DNA of 64,000 bases from Pyropia yezoensis (Eukaryota; Rhodophyta; Bangiophyceae; Bangiales; Bangiaceae), in assembly GCA_009829735.1 (NCBI GenBank), contig CM020620.1, forward strand, positions 5,784,593 through 5,848,592, written 5' to 3'. Shown one piece after another: positions 10,884-21,581 of the stretch (position 1 is its first letter; each line of letters opens with the position of its first letter). The translations under genes and the position numbers were made by a program. The notes beneath the pieces were generated by a model, which saw only the letters and a list, made by a program, of their open reading frames with translations, had not been told where the DNA came from and did not search any database.

Positions 10884-12962
10884 ATGACGCGGCATCAACC
10901 CACCCGCGCAGCGGCGACCGCCGTCCTTGCCGCGGCTGCTGCGGCCTTCGCCCTGCTACTCGCCTCCCTCTGCCCTGTAGCCGCAGCTCCTGCGCCCGCA
11001 GTCCTGGCACTCAACGGCGGGAGCGGGGGCTGCAGCGGTCCATTGGCCGTCGACATCCCGGCAGCCTACGTCTCTGGCGTGGCCACCGTCTCTACACCAT
11101 TGCCAGGGGCTCCTTCACCTGCACTACCCGCCCGGCGCTCTACACCACCCAATGCTACGTCTTAAGAGGCGGAGCGTTTACGTACACGCTCCCCCTCCCC
11201 GCAGGTGCCTACACGGTGACTGAGCAGAGGTGTGGTCAGGCGCCTTTGCCCGCGGCCTCCGTGTATTTGACGTGGCTGTGGGAGGGGTGATGGACGAGAC
11301 GGGGCTTGACTTCCTTTTTGACTCGGGCGGGCCGCGGGCCGCCCTGGTGCGCTCCTACGCTGCCGTGGTGGAAGGCGGGGGGGGCCTGGCTGTGACCTTC
11401 ACCAGCAACGTGCCGAACGCGATTGTCAGCGCCATCGAAGTCCACCGCTGGAGCGCGATGGACGGCGACGACGATGGAGCGGGCGACGATATTGGGGCGA
11501 GCGGCGACGACGGAGCGGGCGACAGCAGTGGGGCGGATGGCGCCGATGGGGCGGGAACCGATGATCGGGCGTGCAACGACGATGGGGCGGACTGCGAAGA
11601 TGGGGCCGTCGGCGACGATGCGCAGATCAGCGACGATGAAGGGGCACCTGCCGCTGAGGTGGAAGAGAACGAGCCTGCCGCAGTTTCGCCGGCGACGCTA
11701 CGGCTCAACGTGGGCGGCCATGGCGTCGCGGGCTACACCCTTGACACCCCGTATGTGACCAACGGTCCTGCTACGAGGACGTGGACGAGCGCGACGGAAG
11801 TGTCCACCGCTGTGCCATACGCGACGCCGGCTGCCATTTACGCCACTCAGCAGTGGGGCAAGGAGGTGGCCTACACGTTTCTCCTCCTGGCGGGCACCTA
11901 CACCCTGCGGCTGCACTTTGCTGAGCTGTACCGCTCAGTAGCGGTCGAAGGCAGGCGGGTGTTTTCAATCGCTGCCCGGGGGAGGGGCGACCGTGTGACA
12001 TTGGATAACGTCGACGTGTTTGCATCGGCAAGATGGGCGACGGCGTACAGCCGCACACTTTCGGTGGCGGTCGTCGGGTCTGGCGGCCTCCACCTGTTGC
12101 TCAAGTCGAGTGTGGAACACGCCATGGTGCAGGGGATTGAGGCGATGGACGCAGCGGGAGCATCCGCGACGCCGCCCGTGGTCATCCCTGTCCCCCCCGA
12201 CGCCCATGACGCCACCGGGGACCCTGGCGGCGCCCCCCCCCGTCTCCTGATGACCACTGTTCGCACGCGGTCATTGACCCTCTCCCATCGGCTGTGGTAG
12301 GTATTGACGGCAACGGGCTGCCGAGCATCACGCTTTCTGCCCACGACTCGCATACCCACCGCTTCCACGACGACGGTTCCGGGGAGCTCTTGTCGTTCAC
12401 ATGGACGGCGGTGGTGACGGATGAGGAGCTCGTGCGAGGCATCTCGGTGACAGTGGAGTTTCCCCTTGGCACAAACTCCGCGAAGCTGACGGTCGTGGAC
12501 GATGGGCGTAACCCGAGCGACGCTGAGACAGTGGTGACGGTGGTGAGCTCCCTGGCGCCAGGTGCCTACTGCTACTGGACGCAGGCAAGGCTGGCGAGGG
12601 AGCCAAACCCATCTTTGCTACAGTGAGCGAGGACCTGTCCTTCCCGACGGCCGCGTCCTTCCCAGAGGGCCCCCACGTACGCTCTGGATTTATGCGGCGC
12701 TGCCTCTTCATGTACGCCGCGCTTGTCGATGAGGCGTACGCGTTTGAGGCTGCCTTTGCTAGCGGTGGTATGGAGCTGACCATCGAAGGTTGGTGTGGGG
12801 GTGGGACCCTACCGGGGGCGCGCGACGGGTGGCACCACTGTAACCATTGCTGGGCACCACTTCAGGGGGGGGGTCTCCGTCATCAGCGTGGGAGTAGTGT
12901 GTATGACAACCAGCCCCCCCTTTGCGTCTGGGACGCAGCGACTGTATCCAATACACATACAG
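10884..12962 (+). pseudogene. Secreted malectin-malectin-PKD-like-IPT protein, broken frames
   Basis: The ATG at 10884 opens a signal peptide (TRHQ, then a long Ala/Leu core). A first malectin-like carbohydrate-binding domain follows but is split over three frames, with shifts near 11085-11100 and 11205-11230. An Asp/Gly-rich linker (about 11450-11650) leads to a second, uninterrupted malectin domain (about 11698-12160; hallmarks LRLNVGG, YTLRLHFAELY, RRVFSI). A C9 run at 12230-12238 shifts into a PKD-like domain (to about 12560), another shift occurs near 12575, and a last one near 12790 leads into an IPT/TIG domain (GGTTVTIAGHHF). That frame reaches a donor-like CAG|GTGCGT at 12962. Five frame changes are too many for one sequencing error, so I call a pseudogene, although several sit at homopolymers. 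The intact ancestor would be an extracellular or ER-lumen glycan-binding protein. Confidence 0.6.
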
Positions 12963-15540
12963 GTGCGTCGTGCCGCCCTGCCTAAACAATGTTTGTTATA
13001 AGCACGATGGCCCTGGCGCCCCTCCGAGGCGGTCCACCCCCCTGACCCCCAGGGGCCCTCCATCGCCTTCCACCCTTCCCTCCCCTCTGCTGGCCTCCTT
13101 CACCCCCTCATCCGCTGGGACGCCCCCGACACTCTTCACAGTTCACATGCACTGTTTTACAGGAAGCATGCTAAGTCTGCGACACATTACATAAGATGGT
13201 CACCACTGAATCCGAGTCACGTTGACGAGCCACATTTGCCATAAAACAAATACAGTACACAATTTCTACACTTTCTGAGAACAGTTCTGAGTATCCCAAG
13301 AACTTTGGCTCGTCAAAATCGAAGATTCCCATCGTGCGATGCGGAGAGTAGTCCGTGATACAGCTCATGACATTTTTCAACGTGGCCCACACGTAATTGA
13401 CTGAGAACAGTACACGGGATGGTCTGAGAAGTGTGTTTAAGATAGTTCGGCAGACTGTTGTGGGGACCGACTCAGTCACTACTCGTTACTGATAGTTTTC
13501 ATATAGTCTTGCAAGATGTATTTCGAACCGTGTAACAACCAGGTCTTTCAGGCGTATTTTGGTCAAGAGCAATACGCGCGTATTTTTTATCAAGCGTGTC
13601 TGGCTACGCGGTACGCGATGGCTCCTGAGGCACCGAGGCACTCCCTGGGCCAGTCGGGGGGGGGGGCAAGCGTATCGGGTATGCACTTGCTCAGCTTCTC
13701 AAGCGTAGTGCAGTAAATTATAACAACAAGTTTATTCTTGTGCTAGCGCACATCTGGGGGCCTCTCTCCCATGTGCACGTCGAGTGACAGGACCAGTATC
13801 GAGAAACGAGCGACTTGGCCGCCGGCGCAACATTCAATCTAGGTCCTGAGGGCGTGCCCACCAACGTGAGACTAAAGGTCTGAAATGGTCATTTTAGAAC
13901 GCCACGTGTGCCACGTGCGAGCATCTCATTGGAGCGGCTATCGCGATAGTACCTGGACTACCGGGGGTGCTCTTGACCGCAATGTACTTGAGGTCGAGAC
14001 ATGGGCCACATGCCCAAAACACGACAGCTACGCGTACAAGCGGTCTCGTCGGCGCTTCGTGGCCCTCCACGCAGAAGCAATGAACCGATGACCAAAACTC
14101 TGTCTTTTGACCGAAACTCAAGAGGCCAGGCACTGAGAGACCCCCAAATCCGTCCCACAGGCCTCTCCGACGCCCACTTGTATCGCTCCAACCGCACAGC
14201 CATGACTTGGATTATCGGACGGCTCTCACAGAATCAACGTTAATCTGAAGATTATGCACCGAGAGCAGCCTTGGCAGGCTGCGTATAACTCGCATTTCCG
14301 TTGCCTTCCTAGTGTGGCAGTATTGACCCCAGGTAAGAGGGCAACGCGTGCCATACAAGGGGCGGCAGGCAGCTAGCCTCACCCGTTCCTCCCCATGCAT
14401 TTGGGTCCATATCCCCAAAGTTAGGGATGGTTAGCTTAGTAGTAAATCCAACGTGGATTTGAGGGTTTTCTGCATTTATCGTCTTGAATTTTCGTGTGGC
14501 CCGGTGGGCAGGTGCTGGGGTGGGAGATTATGAGTGGCGAGATTCTGAGGGGACCCTGGGGGGATAAGGGGAGGGACAGCGGGGCTTGGCCTTGCTTCCC
14601 CGTCCCGACCAAAAAACTGTTGGCCCACACACCATCTTCTTGTTTGTTAGTGGGGGGATTGCCCCACAACAGGGATAGAGTGTGTGCAACTTGCACTTCT
14701 TCCGGTTCCCCCGACACGAGAGGCAGCCCTTACGCACCGTCCCAACTTGGGTGTCGCGTGTGCGAGTCGTTTTTGCCACATTTGGTGGAGCAGCTGGGGA
14801 CAGAGGTAAACTTTACCTCCGGGTGCACCCGGATGTAGAGGGCCCTCTGTCTCAGAGGAACGGTGGACTTGGACCGTGTCGTACGGATCGTTAGCCAACA
14901 TGGCTGGTTCGGACCTGAAAGGATATGCCCCCTAAATCCCCAAGACTCTAGCTTCGGGGATAAGGACTGGGGTCTCTCCTTCCCAGTCCTTCTCAGCCAA
15001 CTCCTTCCAAGACGCATCACATCCCTGGTAATCTGGAGATGCCGCGGTGTCCGGCCGAGATTCTACGGGTCGCGGACGGTCAGCACGAGAGCCGCGGATC
15101 GGCTACCCGTTAGTACCCTGACTCATCAACGGACAGATATTTTCTCTCCGCGGATCAGAGGACTAACTGACCACAGGACAAGCCACATCTCTGACTCATC
15201 GGCCAGCCGGAACAATCTCCCCACGAGCCAATGGGAACGGCAAGATTTGCTGACCCACGGGAGATTTTCGACCCGAAGACTGGCGTCTGGCTTACACGCC
15301 TCTGCGGCCTTTCCGGCCGACCGGCGTGTAAGGCCGGCCGCGCGGCGCCACGAGCGCCGCACGCCGCCCCCGCCCCCGCTTCGGGCTGTCTGGTGGGGCG
15401 CCTTGGGGCGCGCACACCCACCTTGACTTGTTCTGAGAGCCTATGCCTTGTTTTGAGCCCATTGGTGCCGCCCCCCCGGCGGCACGGGCAATCGCATGCT
15501 TTGGGGCACCCTGGGTGCCCCCCGGGGGTATATAATGCGT
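12963..15540. other. Intergenic region, no gene supported
   Basis: Composition is less G+C-rich than the host genes, especially 13170-13740. A TATA-like TATATAA lies at 15529-15535, just before the open frame of the gypsy gag, and could belong to an LTR promoter. I could not find a matching 3' LTR copy. Scattered short open frames have no recognisable domain. Confidence 0.45.
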
Positions 15541-15542
15541 GA

Positions 15543-17723
15543 GTGCGGGCGCCACCCGGGGAGACCTCGGGGGGAACAAAAAAGACGGACACAACGACCT
15601 CCTTTACCCTCGAACCCCTCGACGCCCTCGACCCTCACCGACGTCACGCCCATCTTCTTCGCCACCCCCATCACCGTCACCCCGCCCGTCACCTTCCCCG
15701 CGCCCCGCAGCCTCATTGGCTTGCGCGGGCAGCTGACACCGCTCACCAGTACGTTGAGGGCTGCCCGGGTGTGGGTGGTGCCTCACAGGACCCCCCGTCG
15801 TCCGGGGAGTACACGGGTGACGCACGTACTTCAGTGCCTTTGGATACTGGTGAGACACAGGTAGGTGTACCTGGGGTCGCAGAGGGACTAGAGGTCCCTC
15901 AAGCTAGCAGGACTGGGAGTACGGGCGGGCAACAGGCCACCCCGACTCAGTCGGGAGTTCATTCGGGTGACACTTCTGATGTTGGTGGGCCGAAGTCTGG
16001 CCACCGTGTGGTACACTTAACGGGAACGTCCAAAGGTAAGAGGACTGTCCCCGCGGGTTCCACTCGGGTTGGAGCCAACTTTGGCTTGGAGCCGTCGCCA
16101 ACTAGGCTTTCGGAGGAAGGCGGACCTCCGTTGGTCAGCGATGGGCTCGCGCCCATGCCCCCGGTTGAGGGCTCTGAGGATCGTGGTTACCCCTCAGGTG
16201 GACTCCCGGAGGCGGACCGAGACTCAACTGGAGTTGATAATCCACTCTTCGCGGAAACTGTCCGTCGGGAGGCGACCAATGTGTTACGGCAGACTTTGCC
16301 GGACCTGGTGGTCACGATGACAAATACCATTCTGAATCAGATTGTGGCGAGTTTGCTTGATGGTCTCAATGTCCAGACCGGATTGGGGCTTTCGAGCCCA
16401 CAGACGCAGGGGGACTCCCTCCCTACGCCTGTCTCCGGTCGCCCGGCACCGGGGGCGACCCCTGAGACTCCCAACGAGGGAGCCACACCATGCTCGGTGG
16501 GGCGTACGCCCTTCACGGGGGAGTTCCCCTCGGAAATACCGGTGGCTACACCAAGCTCGCCGCGACAGACGACAGGCACTGCGGGTCAACTCACCCCATT
16601 GCCCCAGCGGCTTTTCCCTCAACGTGAGGTGCCGCCTAAGATCCAGGTAGCCAACCCGGTCTACCAAAGGATCTTTGACTGTGAGACCTACGCCCTCCAC
16701 AACAAGTCGGTGGCGTACGGTCCTATTCAGGCCCGAGCTATGGGCTGTGCCAAGAAGAATGCACTTCACTCTGTTGGGCACAAAGCGGAGTGGGATGGAA
16801 CTCCCCCCCTCCGTGTCTTTGAGTTGCTACGTCGTTTCACAAAAGCCTGTGACGACAATGCCATAAGTGAGGGCATGGCTTTCTATATGCTACAGGAGTT
16901 TACCAAGGGCGACCTACGGACAGAACTCATGTCCGCCATGCCCAGTTCCTCAAGTGGAGGCGCTGGTGAGGTGACGTCCAACTTTGAGCTCGTCAACTGG
17001 TTGTTGAGAGCCATGGTGGATGAGGCTGCGTTGGCTTCTCAAGTCGAGGAGTTTACGCAAGCCCATCAGGGATAGACTGAGGACGAGATGTCCTTTGCGG
17101 AGCGGGTTCGTAAGCTCAACAATCTTTATGGCTTTCTTCAACCACAAGCTGTGGTGAAGAGTCGGTTTGTGGAGGGACTCCATTGGTCAGTCCGTATGGA
17201 GACCCGGGAGCATAATACTGCCCGGGCGACACTGGCCGAGTTTACTAGGTTCGCCTACCGCAGAGGTGAGGCCTACCGCAAGTTGCGGGAGGAACAACGC
17301 CAGGAGCGTCAGGCCGAGTTGGCCAAGGAACGAGAGGAGGCGCGCCAGGCCAGAGAGCTGCGAGAGGCACGCCGAATCCGCAAGGAGAGGGTAGTAGCTG
17401 CCGTGGGAACTTCCCAGGGTATCTCGTCGGCTTCCCAAGTCGGGAAGAATCCTCAGGGAACTGACCATCGGTGTTGGAGCTGCAACACCGATGGACACTG
17501 GGCATATGATTGCCCTATGTTGAGTAAACGCATTCAACAACTCGTTAAGAATGCCAGTAAGAAGTCAGCTACGAACGAAGTACGTTCACGTCGCGAGGGT
17601 GGACCTCGACCGGTAGTGGCGGTCGCCACACCCTCGGCGGAGGGGGCGGACACGTCGTCTTCGGACTCGTCGTCTTCCCCTTCGCCCTCGGATTCCGACG
17701 CTAAGTCGGCGGGAAACGAATGA
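15543..17723 (+). pseudogene. gag: Gag of the outer gypsy element, one in-frame TAG
   Basis: One continuous frame is interrupted by TAG at 17073-17075; the reading resumes in the same frame to TGA at 17721-17723. The body contains an alpha-helical capsid-like region (about 16640-17050), a charged Arg/Glu-rich segment (about 17250-17390) and a CCHC zinc knuckle, CWSCNTDGHWAYDC, near 17473-17514, followed by a Ser/Asp-rich tail ending GNE. The product would form the particle and bind RNA. No plausible ATG is seen at the 5' end. The first ~200 bp translate to His/Pro-rich low complexity and may not belong to the element. The stop overlaps the pol ATG (ATGA). Confidence 0.75.
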
Positions 17724-20700
17724 CCGTTGGAGCTGGCCGTCCTAAGCTCACAACGGCAGCCTCGGCCAAGTGGTTCAAGAGGACGAACCAACCCTGCCGG
17801 ATACTGCGGCGACCTAAGGGAGTCCGCCCACCTAGGGTAGGACTCCCCAAGAACGTAAACCCACGTCGGGTCATTGCGGTGCTGACGGGTGAGAACTTCC
17901 AGGTGGCTGGACGGGTGCAACTAGCCCCCGGCCGTGCCTGTTGTGCCCGTATCGTACTTGATACCGGTTCAGGAGCCTCCTTGATACGCAAGTCGCTATT
18001 ACCCAAGGAGGTAAAGCTCCAATGCTGGAGGACTAAGGCCGACCATATGATTGACATCAATGGAGGGGTACTTCCCATTGTTGGTGCCGTGACCTTACCA
18101 ACTAGGTGGGGAACCCATGAGGCCGACGTGACCTATGGAGTAGTCGAGAATATATCGGTACCCCTGCTTCTGGGTACCCCTTATGTTATAACACAAGTGC
18201 ATTTGGTCTGTGGCCCGGAGTATTTGGTCAAGTTGATGAATGGGGAGACCATCCCCATCCTTAGTAAGGGAAAGTCTGTGGCTCCTGCGACAGTTTCACA
18301 GTCGAAGCCTGTTTGCTCCGTGAGAGAAGGGTTTACTGCTACTCTGCGTTTAGCCCGTAAGGTCACGTTGCCCCCCAACTCGGTGGCGCACGTTGACGTT
18401 GTAACTGATTATACGGGGAACGGGTTGGTGCACCCTCACCCCCGTCTTGCTCGCAAGCACCAAGTGCATGTTGCCCTTGGCACGATGGACTCCAAAGCCG
18501 GAGTCCTGTGGAGGATTCATGTGATGAACCTGGGCTCTTCGCCCAAGTACTTCAAGTCGGGAGCCAAGTTCGGCTATATCGACCAACATGAGGGACCTGT
18601 AGTAGCGGTCACCCTCAATGCGGGCGCGAGTAGCGACCCGAAGTCCGGAAAGGAGAAGCACCAATCCAAGCCGGCCGCCTCTCCTCGACCCCATGTGAAC
18701 ATGGAGAACGTTCCACCCAGGTTGAGGGTTCAAGTTGAGCGCCTCTTGGACCAATACCACAAGTTGAGGGATGGTCAATTGGGACTCATGAGAGCCACCC
18801 AACACCGGATCGAGTTGAAGCCCGGTGCACCCCCTATACGCCAACAACCGTACAGGGGAGGGCCCCGTTCAAGGGCCCTCGTCAAGGAGCAGGTCGCTCG
18901 CACGGAGGCTCTCGATGTGATTGAGGCCAGCAACGCCGAGTGGGCGAGTCCGGTGGTCATTGTCCCCAAAGTTTATGGGACCCCACGGTTCTGTATCGGC
19001 TACCGTAAGCTCAACGAGAGCACGGTGAAGGAGAGTTATCCCCTACCTAGGATGGACGACTGTCTGGACTCTCTGGGGGAGGCTTACGTGTTCTCTACCC
19101 TAGACTGTAATGCGGGGTATTGGCAAATTCCCATTGCCCCGGAAGACAGGCATAAAACTACCTTCACCTGTCACTGTGGTACCTACCAGTGCAAACGATC
19201 ACCGTTTCGACTGTGCAACGCGCCGGCAACTTTCCAGCGCGCCATGGACATGGTTCTGGCCGGAGTACGGTGGCAGATCTGTCTTGTGTACCTTGACGAT
19301 ATCATTGTGTTCTACCGAAGTCCGGAGGAGCACATTGGCCATCTTGGCCAGGTGTTCAAGCTACTTGCTGACGCCGGTGTGTCACTGAAGGCGAGCAAGT
19401 GCCACCTCTTCACTCAGGAGGTGGACTACTTGGGACATGTTGTCCGTCCGGGGCTCATCACTGTCAACGAGAAGAACTTGAGGGCCATCCGCAAGGCTCA
19501 GTACCCCCGGACCCAGACCCAGATGAGGAGCTTCCTCGGGATGTGTGACGTTCACCGACGTTTCACCAAGGGCTTCGCAAAAGTGGCGAAGCTGCTGAAT
19601 GAGCTAGTTAGCTCGACGCTACCGAAGAACCTGCCTCCCCCAAGTCGGGTGGAGCAGGAATCCTTTGAGATTCTTCGGGACCTACTGCTGAAGCCCCCTA
19701 TCTTGGCTTTTCCCAGGTTGGGAGGCCACTACATCTGAGACGTGGATGCTAGCTGCGACCAACTTGGTTGTGTGTTGCTTCAGCAGCAGCCGGACAAGGA
19801 GTACTTGCCGGTAGGATACTTCAGCAAGGGGCTGAACTCGGCTGAGAAGAACTATGGAGTCACCGAGTTGGAAGGACTCGCAGTGGTGTGGGCGGTGACG
19901 TCACTTCGTCACTACCTAGAGGGTGAGAAGTTCCTCATCCGCTGCGACCACCGCGCGTTGCAGTTCACCTTCAAAACGGATTGAACGAACACACGCCTCT
20001 TTGGTGGAGGGTGCGACTGGCACCCATCAACTTTGATATTGAGTACCGACCTGGCAGGCAACATACCCTTGCCGACGGCCTTTCTCGGGTACCTACCGAG
20101 GGGCTGGACACCAACTCAGTCGATGAGGACATCCCCATAGTGGGGGTAGTCACGCGCTCCGGTCAGGCGTTGGACCCTGGGGCGCCAAGGAACAAGAAGT
20201 ACTTGCCCCTGTCCCTGGACGAGGTGGTGAAGGCCCAGGCCGAGGACTCCATCTGCCAGTCGCAGAGGGATACGCTAGATACGGTTGCGGAGACGCGGTT
20301 CTTCATCGGAGACGATGGCCTCCTCTTGAGGAGGGGGATAATTCAGGGGACCGAACGACTTGTCGTCGCCGCATCGCTCAAGTACAATATCCTTGAGAGG
20401 GAGCATAACGCTCTCACAGGTGGACACCTGGGGTGTAGTAAACTATCCAGACCCTGAGGACCAGCTACTACTGGCCGCCCATGGTGGTAGACATCTATAG
20501 TCGGGTGGCTGCCTGCTCAAGTTGTGCGCGGAACCGTCTGATGGAACGGCGGCCTACTACGGCTACGTTGCTGTTCCCGGCTAAGGAGCCCTTCGCCGCG
20601 TTGGCAATGGACATCCTTGGGCCCCTGCCAGTGACCGAGGAGGGCAACTAGTACCTCCTGGTCATCTGCGATCGCTTCACGAAACTTACGCAATCGATCC

Positions 20701-21257
20701 CTCTGGCAGAGATCACGGCCATGTCCGTCCTGTCAGCCTTCCTAGATCACTGGGTTGCCGCGTATGGCATCCCAGGCAGTACACTATCGGACAATGGACC
20801 GCAGTTTGCGTCAGTACTGTTTCAGGGAGTGCTGGATATGTTGGGGGTTCAGGCAAACTATGCCACCCCCTACAACCCACAAACTAATGGGGAGGTGGAG
20901 CGCTTCAACAAAACTATTGTTCGGCAGCTACGCCACCATGTGAGTGAGCACGTGAAAACGTGGGACCAATACATTTCTAATCTTACGACTGCCTGCAATT
21001 CGCAGGTTCACTCATCTACCGGGGAAGTACCCCTCGCTTTTGTGCCCCCTTGTCGTGTGCGGTCTATTGCCGGACGGCGGCCGCTCCCAACTAATGAGGC
21101 CAATGGCAGTACCCCTACTCCCACTGAGAGTAAGGTGGAGTTCGCTGCTAGGCTCGAGCATCTCATCCCTAAAGTCAGGGCTGAGATGGACAAAGCGCAA
21201 AAGCGCTATAAGCGTACTTTCGACAAGAAGGTGCGCAACGCCAAGCACGTCCGCGAG
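17720..21257 (+). pseudogene. pol: Pol 5' part of the outer gypsy element (PR-RT-RH-IN)
   Basis: It starts at the ATGA overlap with gag. Aspartic protease: DTGSG near 17960. Reverse transcriptase: YRKLN near 18995, then FSTLDCNAGYWQIP, and the catalytic YLDD at about 19288-19299. RNase H: 19742 to about 20100 (DAS...; TDGLSR-type ending). Integrase: an H2C2 zinc finger about 20390-20540 ending CSSCARNR, and a core with MDILGP near 20610, SDNGPQF near 20787 and NGEVERFN near 20888, giving a D,D,E set. Damage: TGA 19736-19738, a 1-nt frame change near 19980, a frame change near 20440 and a TAG near 20650. Translation halts at 21257, where the second element is inserted. All enzymatic domains are recognisable but the copy cannot make active Pol. 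Confidence 0.85.
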
Positions 21258-21262
21258 CAGGG
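21258..21262. repeat. Target site duplication CAGGG, left copy
   Basis: CAGGG occurs immediately before the TG start of the inner element and again at 27009-27013 immediately after its CA end. Five base pairs is typical of Ty3/gypsy integration. Confidence 0.85.
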
Positions 21263-21581
21263 TGTAGCATCCCTGGCCCCGACTTGGCGCCGACCCAGGA
21301 CTGCAACCAGAGGGCACCAGGTGCCAGAACACGCCCGCCGTGTGGTGATGGTTGGCGGCCGTGGCCCGTGCCCGACAGGAAAAAGACAACTGCGCGTTTG
21401 ATTTCCTCTTCCCTGTGTGCCCTACCGTGCGTATCTGTTTGCTCTGTGAGCAGGCACGTGAGGCAACAGGCATGCCACTCTCGTAGCTCCCCTTTCTGTG
21501 TTACCTGTCCATTTCCTCCGAGGGATATTGACATGTGTCTGAGAGGATCGAGTTTTGTACAACATATTTGTTGGAGCAGCA
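21263..21581 (+). repeat. Inverted, internally deleted LTR at the left end of the inner element
   Basis: This 319-bp copy begins TGTAGCATCCC and ends GGAGCAGCA. It matches the reverse complement of 26421-27008 with few substitutions, but lacks about 270 bp between ...GTGCCCGAC and AAAAAGACAACTG. Homology stops exactly at the terminal CA; the next base, 21582, is truncated integrase sequence on the minus strand. Confidence 0.85.

Noticed and set aside
13171..13479. 102-codon minus-strand frame with a less G+C-rich composition
   Set aside because: There is no recognisable domain, no splice partner and no promoter signal. It is compatible with chance.
15529..15535. TATATAA as the promoter of a 5' LTR of the outer gypsy element
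   Set aside because: Its position is suggestive, but no second copy of the surrounding sequence exists after 27452, so an LTR could not be shown. It is kept only as a note.
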